From CAZXVU01 sp964644465 (GTDB taxonomy: Bacteria; Chlamydiota; Chlamydiia; Chlamydiales; SM23-39): a DNA stretch of 24,217 nt. Below, piece by piece: positions 15,633 through 22,352 of the stretch. Below the pieces are notes generated by a model. The model made no database searches, was not told the DNA's origin, and saw only the letters and a program-made list of their open reading frames with translations. The stretch covers positions 1 to 24,217 of the forward strand of contig CAZXVU010000022.1 in assembly GCA_964644465.1 (NCBI GenBank), read 5' to 3'. Each line of letters opens with the position of its first letter. Position 1 is the first letter of the stretch. Position numbers and translations under genes: made by a program.

Positions 15633-16880
15633 ATGGAGGCTTGGGCCCGGTTTTTGTCGGAAATAGAACAAGAATTGGGCCCAGCCATTGTCTCTCAGTG
15701 GCTGCGGCCTATCAAGGTGGCCCGCTTCGATGCGGGCAATCTTTATCTGGAAGCTGCCGACTCTTTTCAAGCTGACTGGTTCGAAGAACATATCCGCCCC
15801 CGCATGAAAGAGAAGCTATTCAATAACAATCAACGGCCGATCAAAGTACACCTTTCTGTCATCTCCTCAAAAAAGCCTTCGAACAAAGAAGGAGAAGCTC
15901 CTCCCCGTTTTAGAATCTATCCTGACTCCATCGATCCTGAATTGTCCCTCGAGAACTATCTTCCTTCCCCGCAAAATCTGATGGCTTTCAAACTCATCTC
16001 GGAATCGGTTCAAAACACCAGTTTTAATCCCATTTATCTCTACGGCCCAAAAGGTGCAGGAAAGACACATCTCCTCTGCGGTGCTGCCACAGCGATGGAA
16101 AAACAAGGGAAGAGGGTTTTCTACGTCAAAGCGGAATCATTTACCGAACATGTCGTTCAAGCGATCCGGCTTGGCTTCATGCAGGAGTTCAGACGCGTCT
16201 ATCGAGACATCGATGTGCTGATCATTGACGACATCCATATTTTTTCTCGAAAAAATGCGACTCAAGAGGAGTTTTTCCATACATTTAACACCCTCCATAC
16301 TCTCGGCTATCCGATCCTTTTGAGCGCGAATGTCCCCCCCTCTCAACTGAGCGAAATCGAACCCCGCTTGATTAGCCGTTTTGAATGGGGCATCACTCTG
16401 AGTTTAGAAAAAAGCGATCCAAAACCGATTCTCCAAAAAAAAGCTGCCCTCTGGAAGCTCTCGATTTCTCCGGAGTTAGAGCAATTCCTCCTCGAAAAAT
16501 TTCCCCTCGATCCAATCCTGGCTCTTCAAGCTCTCGCCTTCCGCTCCCAAGGAAAAGGACTCATTACTTGTGATCTCGCCCAACGGCTGCTAGGCGATCT
16601 TCTCCAGCAAGAAGAAAAAAACGCGCTGACTCCAGAAAAAATCATTAAAGCAATCGCCGCCCATTATGGGATCCGCAGCGAAGACCTTCTTGGAAAATCG
16701 CAAATGCGCGAATGTGCGCTCCCCCGTCAAATCGCAATGTATTTATGCCGTGAAAGGCTCAAAATGCCCTTCCAGAAGATCGGCGAGCTTTTCAGCCGCG
16801 ACCATTCTACTGTAATGACCAGCGTGAAACAGGTCCAAAAAGGGATAGAAGAAAAGAAAATCGAACTCCTTTCTATTTAA
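15633..16880 (+). CDS. dnaA: DnaA-type replication initiator, divergent paralogue
   Basis: A 415-residue DnaA with all domains: a short domain I (about 1-80), almost no linker, the AAA+ core with Walker A 'GPKGAGKTH' (138-146), Walker B 'VLIIDDIH' (195-202) and the box VII arginines R245 and R249 in 'PRLISRFEWG', then domain IV with 'RDHSTVM' for DnaA-box recognition. One departure stands out: the sensor-II segment, normally 'NVRELEGAL', reads 'DPILALQAL' (293-301), so the ATP-contacting Arg is replaced by Ile295. Chlamydiae carry two dnaA genes, and this one sits after yidC like dnaA_1. It may act as a regulator or as an initiator with altered nucleotide control. It starts seven bases after yidC. 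Confidence 0.93.
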   Translation: MEAWARFLSEIEQELGPAIVSQWLRPIKVARFDAGNLYLEAADSFQADWFEEHIRPRMKEKLFNNNQRPIKVHLSVISSKKPSNKEGEAPPRFRIYPDSIDPELSLENYLPSPQNLMAFKLISESVQNTSFNPIYLYGPKGAGKTHLLCGAATAMEKQGKRVFYVKAESFTEHVVQAIRLGFMQEFRRVYRDIDVLIIDDIHIFSRKNATQEEFFHTFNTLHTLGYPILLSANVPPSQLSEIEPRLISRFEWGITLSLEKSDPKPILQKKAALWKLSISPELEQFLLEKFPLDPILALQALAFRSQGKGLITCDLAQRLLGDLLQQEEKNALTPEKIIKAIAAHYGIRSEDLLGKSQMRECALPRQIAMYLCRERLKMPFQKIGELFSRDHSTVMTSVKQVQKGIEEKKIELLSI

Positions 16881-16919
16881 TCGCGCGCCATGGTTAAATT
16901 TTGCTCCTTTTAAAACAAC

Positions 16920-16924
16920 AGGAG
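16920..16924 (+). promoter_or_regulatory. Ribosome binding site AGGAG for the LRR-like gene
   Basis: AGGAG five bases before the ATG at 16930 fixes the start of the following gene. The 49-base gap after dnaA may also hold a promoter, but no convincing hexamers are seen. Confidence 0.7.
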
Positions 16925-16929
16925 TAATT

Positions 16930-17769
16930 ATGGCAGCATCTGCAATAGCATCCCCAAGAAATCACCCTTACACTCATGCTGAAATGGCCGAAGAATTGGG
17001 TCTTTTACAAAAACATCGAGGCAACATTTATGACGCTTATAGAGTAAATCCTGATCTATTCCGAAAAACAGTCCCATATATATCTAGAGTGCTTCTCGAT
17101 GGCGATCATTTGACCGATTTGCAAGCAAGCGTGATCTTGCCTCTGCTTACTCGATCAACTCAATTCGATCTTAGTAGATGTGCCCATCTCACTGGAAGAG
17201 CCCTCAGATATGTGCCTGATACCGCTCAAACAATCTTGTGCCCTCCCTCTACGAGATGCGAAGATTTAAAAAACCTGACTGGCCGTAAAAATCTCAAATT
17301 TGTTTTCGTGGATCATTTTGAAGATCCTGACAGAACAGATGGAATTGAGTCTCTTCATGAAATAGCTTTGGAACGGCTCCAAATACCAGTTCCAAGGACG
17401 AATTTCTTCCGCTATCTCCCTTCTACACTGACCATTCTCGATCTTCATGGTGGAGAAGTGTCCGATCAAGCTCTGAATGGTTATTTACAATCTGAAAGCG
17501 CAATGAATCTAACTGCGTTGTATCTAAATAGAGTCACAAAGGTCACAGCCACCGCCTTTAAAGATTTGGCAAGGTATCCTTCCTGCATTCAGGTTCTTTC
17601 ATGTCCCGACATACACAAAGGACAATTTCTGGAATTTACACGTCACGAAGGAGTAAAAGCATCCCATAACACTGAGGAGGAAGTCAACCATTCCAAAGCA
17701 GTTTGGAGGAGGGTTTTGGGCGAGCAAAGTAGAAAGAGTAGAGTCTTACAGGAAGGAAAAGTAGATTAA
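16930..17769 (+). CDS. Leucine-rich-repeat-like protein, possible effector
   Basis: A 279-residue protein with no clear enzyme motif. Residues about 70-100 and 165-215 show irregular leucine-rich repeats of the 'L..LDLs.C..LTd.aL..l' kind: 'TQFDLSRCAHLTGRALRYV', 'LTILDLHGGEVSDQAL' and 'LTALYLNRVTKVTATAFKDL'. Such repeats form curved interaction surfaces and in chlamydiae often occur in proteins aimed at the host. The N-terminus (MAASAIASPRNHPYTHAEM) is short-residue- and Ser/Ala-rich without a Sec signal, which would suit type III export. The neighbouring convergent gene encodes a type III chaperone. That it is an effector is inference. The start is supported by an AGGAG. It ends 48 bases before the convergent chaperone gene. 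Confidence 0.72.
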   Translation: MAASAIASPRNHPYTHAEMAEELGLLQKHRGNIYDAYRVNPDLFRKTVPYISRVLLDGDHLTDLQASVILPLLTRSTQFDLSRCAHLTGRALRYVPDTAQTILCPPSTRCEDLKNLTGRKNLKFVFVDHFEDPDRTDGIESLHEIALERLQIPVPRTNFFRYLPSTLTILDLHGGEVSDQALNGYLQSESAMNLTALYLNRVTKVTATAFKDLARYPSCIQVLSCPDIHKGQFLEFTRHEGVKASHNTEEEVNHSKAVWRRVLGEQSRKSRVLQEGKVD

Positions 17770-17777
17770 ATTTTGAC

Positions 17778-17804
17778 AAAAAGCCCTCTTCGAAAGAAGA
17801 GGGC
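17778..17804 (-). terminator. Rho-independent terminator of the Slc1-like chaperone gene
   Basis: A perfect 9-bp stem GCCCTCTTC/GAAGAGGGC closes on a GAAA loop (17783-17804). On the minus strand it is followed directly by a T-run (AAAAA at 17778-17782 on the plus strand), 13 bases after the chaperone stop codon. The plus-strand side lacks a T-run, so it mainly serves the minus-strand gene, though the hairpin lies between two convergent genes. Confidence 0.88.
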
Positions 17805-17817
17805 AAAGCTATAAATA

Positions 17818-18333
17818 TTAGATTTTGATGTACCGTTCGCCAGGTTTCGCACCGCCGAAAGCAGCAGCTTGATCTGGAGGAGGAACTGGGAATTGGAATG
17901 GTCCTGGATCTTCGCCTGCGATGATCTTATTGACAATCTCGCGCCATTTTTCAACGGTTTCAACGAAGAGAGGAGCAAATCTGCGGAGAGCCGCTGCGTC
18001 AACTCCAAGACCCATATCGATCACGCAATGCATGAGGATAAGTTCTTCTTTTGGAGCTACGCCAATGCCGCCACCAGCCATTTGGCCGCCGAGCATGGAA
18101 CCTTCGAGAAGGCGTTCATAGAGCTTAAGACGGATTTTGTCGTCTTTAGGAAGGCCATCGAGAATCGGCGAATAGAGATATAAGCGATCTGAATTGGGTT
18201 CATAAGTAATGTGAAGCGAAAAGGTGTTGTCTATTCCGAGAATACACGTATTATTTTCATCGAAATCGAGCCCATCTAAATTTAGCTCCTTGCCAAATTC
18301 TTTTAGATTCGCTTTGGCATTTTCATAGGACAT
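17818..18333 (-). CDS. slc1: Type III secretion chaperone, Slc1 (CT043)-like
   Basis: A 171-residue acidic protein of the CesT/SycE-type class I chaperones, which bind the N-termini of type III effectors and deliver them to the secretion ATPase. The middle is the most telling part: 'NNTCILGIDNTFSLHITYE', 'SDRLYLYSPILDGLP', 'LYERLLEGSMLGGQMAGGG' and 'IGVAPKEELILMHCVIDM' closely resemble what I recall of C. trachomatis Slc1, a chaperone for early effectors such as Tarp. The C-terminus is Pro-rich and variable ('FPVPPPDQAAAFGG'). A strong AGGAGG (minus strand, 18344-18339) precedes the ATG. It is divergent from glgX, as CT043 neighbours CT042 (glgX), and ends at a strong terminator. Confidence 0.93.
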   Translation of the reverse strand: MSYENAKANLKEFGKELNLDGLDFDENNTCILGIDNTFSLHITYEPNSDRLYLYSPILDGLPKDDKIRLKLYERLLEGSMLGGQMAGGGIGVAPKEELILMHCVIDMGLGVDAAALRRFAPLFVETVEKWREIVNKIIAGEDPGPFQFPVPPPDQAAAFGGAKPGERYIKI

Positions 18334-18338
18334 TGTTT

Positions 18339-18344
18339 CCTCCT
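18339..18344 (-). promoter_or_regulatory. Ribosome binding site AGGAGG for the chaperone gene
   Basis: CCTCCT on the plus strand gives AGGAGG on the minus strand, five bases before the start codon at 18333. It fixes the chaperone start and suggests strong translation. Confidence 0.8.
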
Positions 18345-18372
18345 GAATGATTTTTTATTAACTTTTTTGCAA

Positions 18373-18421
18373 AGCTTTCCCTTGAAGAAAGCTCATTAAA
18401 ATTGGGAAATGCAAAATGAGC
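18373..18421. promoter_or_regulatory. Two overlapping, mutually exclusive hairpins in the slc1/glgX divergent gap
   Basis: AGCTTTC (18373-18379) pairs with GAAAGCT (18387-18393), and GCTCATT (18391-18397) pairs with AATGAGC (18415-18421). The two hairpins share GCT at 18391-18393, so only one can form at a time. They lie in the likely leader of the chaperone gene. Regulation through a switch between them is possible but unproven. The rest of the 276-base gap is AT-rich and probably holds both promoters. Confidence 0.3.
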
Positions 18422-18609
18422 AGAAACTTTTATATATCTTTGCCCCATAGGTCTCAAGCGAAATCTCAGATTTCTGGCTTTAGAACGGCCCTTGCAAGGA
18501 TGGGGGAGCGCAAAATTTCAATTTTCCCAACAAATAATTAATAATATTTTAGTTGAATGAAAACTAAAATTCAATATTAAACAAAGATAGACATATAGAC
18601 ATTTTTTTA

Positions 18610-20625
18610 ATGAATTCTGGCAAATTTTCAGTTTTTCCCGGGGTAACGCATCCTTTAGGACTTACAGTTCAAGGAGATACGTCAAATTTTTCTGTATATT
18701 CTTCGAATGCAACGAAGGTTTTCCTGGGTCTTTTCTCCCTTGATAATTCGATGCCTATCCAAGAAATCCCTCTGAATAAGACTGGGGATATTTGGCATGC
18801 GGCCGTTAAAGGGATTCCACAAGACATTGACTATGCATACCGATGCGAAGGCCCTTCCGATCTAAAATTAGGCCATCTCTATAACCCTGATCTATGGGTT
18901 TCCGACCCCTACGACAGGGCCCCTGATACATCTCCTCTTTGGAACAATCCGCCTGATCAAAGAAAAAAAGGGTATTCTCGCGCTCGGATATTGAAAATCC
19001 CCTCATTCGACTGGCAGGGCGACGAATCGCCAAACATCCCCAAAGAGGATTTGATCATTTACGAGATGCATGTCCGCGGGTTCACGCAGCATGGGTCAAG
19101 CTCTGTTGCTGCTCGAGGCACATACTTAGGGATTATCGAGAAGATTCCTTATCTCAAAAAGCTCGGCGTCAATGCAATCGAACTCATGCCCATGTTCGAG
19201 TTCAACGAAACCCACAATAAGAGTATCGATCCAAAAACAGGACAGTCGCTACCTAACTATTGGGGATACAGCACGCTCCATTTTTTTGCCCCAATGCGCC
19301 GGTTTGCTTCATCCAAGAAGATCGATGCTCCTATCCAGGAATTTAAAACCCTTGTCAGGGAGCTCCATCGAAATGGGATCGAAGTGATTCTCGACGTGGT
19401 CTACAATCATACGGGAGAGGATAAGATAGACGATTATGTCGTCAACTTCCGAGGTTTGGATAATGCTTCTTACTATATGCATGACCACCAAGGCGTCTAT
19501 AAAAACTACTCAGGCTGCGGGAATACGTTCAATTGCAATCATCCTGCCGGTCAGCAGCTCATCCTAGACAGTCTCCGCTATTGGGTTGAAGAGATGCATG
19601 TCGATGGCTTCCGCTTCGATCTCGCCTCGATTCTGACACGCGACGTGAATGGCCACCCGCTTCCTGACCCGCCTCTCATTCTCGCCATGGTCGCCGATCC
19701 AATCATTAGCAAAGCAAAACTCATCGCCGAAGCATGGGATGCTGGCGGGCTTTACCAAATCGGATTTTTTCCCCAACTAGGGCCCTGGTCGGAATGGAAT
19801 GGAAAGTATCGGGACAAAATACGGCGCTTCATAAAAGGGACGGATAAACACGCAGGTTTTTTTGCCAGCTCCCTTTCTGGAAGCGAGCCGACATACCGCA
19901 TGTCTAAAACCCCTCTTTCCAGCATAAATTTCGTGACCGCCCACGACGGTTATTCATTGCGCGACCTGGTCACCTATCAGGACAAACACAATTTGGAAAA
20001 TGGAGAAATGAATCAGGATGGGTCCAATCAAAACGACAATTGGAATTGCGGCTCTGAAGGTCCAACAAATGACAAAAACATCATCGATCTTCGAGAAAGG
20101 CAAATGCGCAATTTTCTCCTCGCTCTTTTTATCTCTCAAGGAATCCCAATGATCCTAATGGGGGATGAATATGGCCATACCCGCAATGGAAACAACAATC
20201 CTTATGTTCAAGATAATGAGATCAGTTGGTTCCTTTGGGATGAACTTGAAAAAAACAAACAAATTTTTACTTTTGTCTCGGCGCTCATCACATTCCGCAA
20301 GAAAAATCCCTCGCTGCGCCATACCCGCTTTCTGACGCCAGTGGATATCGATTGGCACGGTGCAGCGCCCTTGCATCCCGACTGGAGCGACGGATCGCGC
20401 CTCGTCGCATTCACGCTGAAATCAAAACCTCCAATCTATGCCGCATTCAACGCCCATTTCCACCATCAAACAATCACGCTTCCTCCCAATACAAAATGGC
20501 ATAAGCTCGTACTTACATCAGAAGGTTGGGACCAGCACTTTTTCCTCAATCCTGCCAAGGGCCCCCTTCTCCCCGCCCAAATCGATCTCCCCCCCTACTC
20601 CGCACTCCTCGCCCAAGGTATCTAA
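18610..20625 (+). CDS. glgX: Glycogen debranching enzyme GlgX (isoamylase type)
   Basis: Cleaves alpha-1,6 branches of glycogen; GH13 family with an N-terminal CBM48-like domain (about residues 10-100). The catalytic (beta/alpha)8 domain shows 'YEMHVRGFTQH', 'VILDVVYNHTGE', the nucleophile D337 in 'DGFRFDLAS', the acid/base E374 in 'LIAEAWDAGG' and the transition-state Asp D446 in 'VTAHDGYS', then 'ILMGDEYGHTRNGNNNPY'. The length of 671 is normal for GlgX. Chlamydial GlgX groups with plant isoamylases in published work, which also proposes that it can leave the bacterium by type III secretion. The divergent Slc1-like chaperone next to it fits that idea but does not prove it. The ATG at 18610 has no Shine-Dalgarno. 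Confidence 0.97.
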   Translation: MNSGKFSVFPGVTHPLGLTVQGDTSNFSVYSSNATKVFLGLFSLDNSMPIQEIPLNKTGDIWHAAVKGIPQDIDYAYRCEGPSDLKLGHLYNPDLWVSDPYDRAPDTSPLWNNPPDQRKKGYSRARILKIPSFDWQGDESPNIPKEDLIIYEMHVRGFTQHGSSSVAARGTYLGIIEKIPYLKKLGVNAIELMPMFEFNETHNKSIDPKTGQSLPNYWGYSTLHFFAPMRRFASSKKIDAPIQEFKTLVRELHRNGIEVILDVVYNHTGEDKIDDYVVNFRGLDNASYYMHDHQGVYKNYSGCGNTFNCNHPAGQQLILDSLRYWVEEMHVDGFRFDLASILTRDVNGHPLPDPPLILAMVADPIISKAKLIAEAWDAGGLYQIGFFPQLGPWSEWNGKYRDKIRRFIKGTDKHAGFFASSLSGSEPTYRMSKTPLSSINFVTAHDGYSLRDLVTYQDKHNLENGEMNQDGSNQNDNWNCGSEGPTNDKNIIDLRERQMRNFLLALFISQGIPMILMGDEYGHTRNGNNNPYVQDNEISWFLWDELEKNKQIFTFVSALITFRKKNPSLRHTRFLTPVDIDWHGAAPLHPDWSDGSRLVAFTLKSKPPIYAAFNAHFHHQTITLPPNTKWHKLVLTSEGWDQHFFLNPAKGPLLPAQIDLPPYSALLAQGI

Positions 20626-20643
20626 CCGGCACTGCCCACAATC

Positions 20644-20767
20644 GGTACTTAGCCCTATTCACACAAAGACACAAAGGCACAAAGATAGAAAAAAGTTGCG
20701 GCTTTGCCGCAAAAAAATCTTTCCTTCTTCTTTTCTTTGTGTCTTTGTGTGAATAAAGTTAAGTGCC
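20644..20767. repeat. 124-base nested inverted repeat (CACAAAGACACAAAG type)
   Basis: The arms 20657-20676 and 20735-20754 are a perfect 20-bp inverted repeat (ATTCACACAAAGACACAAAG on the left arm). With a few mismatches, mostly G-T pairs, the match runs outward to 20644-20676 against 20735-20767. Inside it, AAAGAT (20681-20686) pairs with ATCTTT (20717-20722), and TTGCGGC-TTT-GCCGCAA (20696-20712) forms the tip. The whole could fold as one long cruciform or RNA hairpin. It begins 18 bases after the glgX stop and may also end transcription. The right arm contains TGTGAATAA (20748-20756), a match to the TTATNCACA DnaA-box consensus on the minus strand. Similar 'CACAAAGACACAAAG' words recur in other bacterial genomes as dispersed repeats. 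Confidence 0.85.
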
Positions 20768-20830
20768 CTTCAGGAGTCATACCGGCTGTCTACCATTTCA
20801 TTTCTTATTTCCTATTTTGTATTCCTCTGC

Positions 20831-20856
20831 TATAGTCGAAATTTAATTCGGAGGAG
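20831..20856 (+). promoter_or_regulatory. Candidate -10 box and strong RBS for the lipoprotein gene
   Basis: TATAGT at 20831-20836 resembles a -10 hexamer, without a clear -35. GGAGGAG at 20850-20856 is a strong ribosome binding site three bases before the ATG at 20860. The RBS call is firm, the promoter call weak. Confidence 0.5.
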
Positions 20857-20859
20857 ATC

Positions 20860-21498
20860 ATGCGCTATTTATCAGCAATTGTGTTAGGGATTCTTGCAGC
20901 GAGCTGCAGCCGCAACAGCGACGAAGTCAGCCGCTACCATGAAGACGGACGAGCCAAACCTGTTGTTGCTGTCGCATCGATGATCGATACTACTTCTTTC
21001 GATGCATCTTGGAGCCTCTCCGAAGAACTCACATCCATGATCGTCGACCAAGTTTCTTCAACGGGTGAAATTTTCGTAAAATCTCAAGATGATTTTCCCT
21101 TCGCAGAAAATCCATTCAGCAGCGGAGATCTTTCTTGGATGAAACGGGAATTCCAAGACAAGGAATTTGTCGTCTTTTTAGAATTGGTCGAACACGAAGC
21201 AGTCCCTGCCACAAAAGGGAAAAAAAATTATTCTCCTCAAGAAGTCTCCACAAATCTCAACATGGCTGTCCGCCTCCGCGTGATCGATCTTCGTCAAGCT
21301 ACTCCCAAAATTGTTCTCCAAGAGATGGTGCGAGACAGCTATTTCATCCCAAAAGCCCTCTTGCCAACCGATTATACAACGGCAGTATGGGGAACTGATG
21401 AATACAGAAAATCCCCAATGGGAATTGCACACACACAACTCTCTCAAGAAATTGCCAATCGGATCAGCGACTATATCCTTTTGGCGAAAAGCCGATGA
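20860..21498 (+). CDS. Predicted lipoprotein, CsgG/LpoB-like
   Basis: A 212-residue exported protein. Residues 1-15 are a short signal sequence (MRYLSAIVLGILAAS) followed by Cys16; the lipobox 'LAASC' is slightly off consensus (Ala rather than Leu at -3), but lipidation is likely. The mature part has 'KPVVAVASMIDTTS', 'LSEELTSMIVDQVSSTGEIFV' and later 'VVFLELVEHEAV' and 'MAVRLRVIDL'. This is the order of strands and helix seen in CsgG/LpoB-type outer-membrane lipoproteins, where LpoB activates peptidoglycan synthases. I judge the fold likely, the role open. The start has a strong GGAGGAG. The last four bases are shared with the next gene (ATGA at 21495-21498), so the two are probably translated together. 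Confidence 0.85.
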   Translation: MRYLSAIVLGILAASCSRNSDEVSRYHEDGRAKPVVAVASMIDTTSFDASWSLSEELTSMIVDQVSSTGEIFVKSQDDFPFAENPFSSGDLSWMKREFQDKEFVVFLELVEHEAVPATKGKKNYSPQEVSTNLNMAVRLRVIDLRQATPKIVLQEMVRDSYFIPKALLPTDYTTAVWGTDEYRKSPMGIAHTQLSQEIANRISDYILLAKSR

Positions 21499-22352
21499 AT
21501 TCGGATGCTTCTTCCATCCTAGCTTTTGGGGTACTTTCTCTATTAGTGCTTTGGATCAGCTGGAAAAGAGGCTTTTTCGTTCTCCCTGAGGGAGAATGGA
21601 TCGTCCCTATCCGATTTCTTCATGTAGTAGGGGCTTTTGCCATCTATTTTTTTGGTTCTCTCACAGCCTCTACCATTTTTACAACTCTTTTGAAGTTGCG
21701 ATCTTCAAAGGAGCAATTAGGCTTATCAACCTGGTTCAATTTTTTAACCTCCGCAGTGATTTTCGCAGCATTGATTCTATTTTGGAGAATCTGTTCCGAA
21801 CCTCTGCGCAATGGAATTTGGCGCCGCACGAATGGGAACAGACATCTTTACGCCGAAGATATCTGTTTTGCCTTTCTTTCTTGGTTTGTCTCCTTCCCTC
21901 TCGTCCTTTTCCTCAACCAGCTTCTGGAATGGCTTGTTTCCTATTTTTTCCATTTGACACAGCTTCCCGATCAGCTTGCCGTATATTTTCTCAAAATGAC
22001 TTTCGGACAGCCTGTTTTCTTTGTCCTAGCAATCACTTCCATCGTGATCTTCGCCCCTGTTTTGGAAGAACTCTTGTTCCGAGGTTTTTTACAGACTTAC
22101 ATTCGACAGCATTTAGGATCAAAACAAGCGATCTTCATTACTTCTGCCTGTTTTGCCTTTTTCCATTATTCTGGCGATCAAGGTTTAGGAAATATCCCCA
22201 TTATTGCCTCTCTCTTTGTGTTAGCTCTCTTTTTGGGATTCCTTTACGAAAGACAAGGCTCTCTACTGGCGCCAATCACCCTACACGCTTCATTCAACGC
22301 AATCAGCATCATCAACCTCTATTTCTTGGGAGAATTCCCTGGAGCTATATGA
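21495..22352 (+). CDS. CPBP (CAAX-type) intramembrane metalloprotease
   Basis: A 285-residue membrane protein with about eight hydrophobic segments. It carries the CPBP/Abi motifs: 'EELLFRGFLQTYI' (EE at 191-192, R196), 'ACFAFFHYSGD' with a putative zinc-ligand His, and 'ITLHASFNAI' with the second His/Asn. These residues form the active site of Rce1-like glutamate proteases. Bacterial members include protein-processing enzymes and bacteriocin self-immunity proteins, so the substrate is unknown. It shares ATGA overlaps with both neighbours: the lipoprotein gene before it (21495-21498) and the serpin gene after it (22349-22352). A protease made in step with a protease inhibitor is notable, though they belong to different mechanistic classes. 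Confidence 0.92.
   Translation: MNSDASSILAFGVLSLLVLWISWKRGFFVLPEGEWIVPIRFLHVVGAFAIYFFGSLTASTIFTTLLKLRSSKEQLGLSTWFNFLTSAVIFAALILFWRICSEPLRNGIWRRTNGNRHLYAEDICFAFLSWFVSFPLVLFLNQLLEWLVSYFFHLTQLPDQLAVYFLKMTFGQPVFFVLAITSIVIFAPVLEELLFRGFLQTYIRQHLGSKQAIFITSACFAFFHYSGDQGLGNIPIIASLFVLALFLGFLYERQGSLLAPITLHASFNAISIINLYFLGEFPGAI

Noticed and set aside
18416..18541. A 41-codon ORF in the slc1/glgX gap
   Set aside because: It has no clear Shine-Dalgarno, its start lies in a hairpin arm, and its sequence is unlike any small protein I know. Chance is the simpler explanation, though it is complete.
20748..20756. DnaA box as evidence for a replication origin
   Set aside because: There is a single good match within an inverted repeat, no cluster of boxes or AT-rich unwinding region was seen, and dnaA is not next to it.
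21596..22348. A long upstream extension of the serpin reading frame (about 250 codons)
   Set aside because: It lies wholly inside the CPBP protease gene in another frame, and its translation (rich in Phe, Cys, Ser, Arg) does not resemble a protein domain. The ATGA at 22349 followed by a signal peptide is the natural start.
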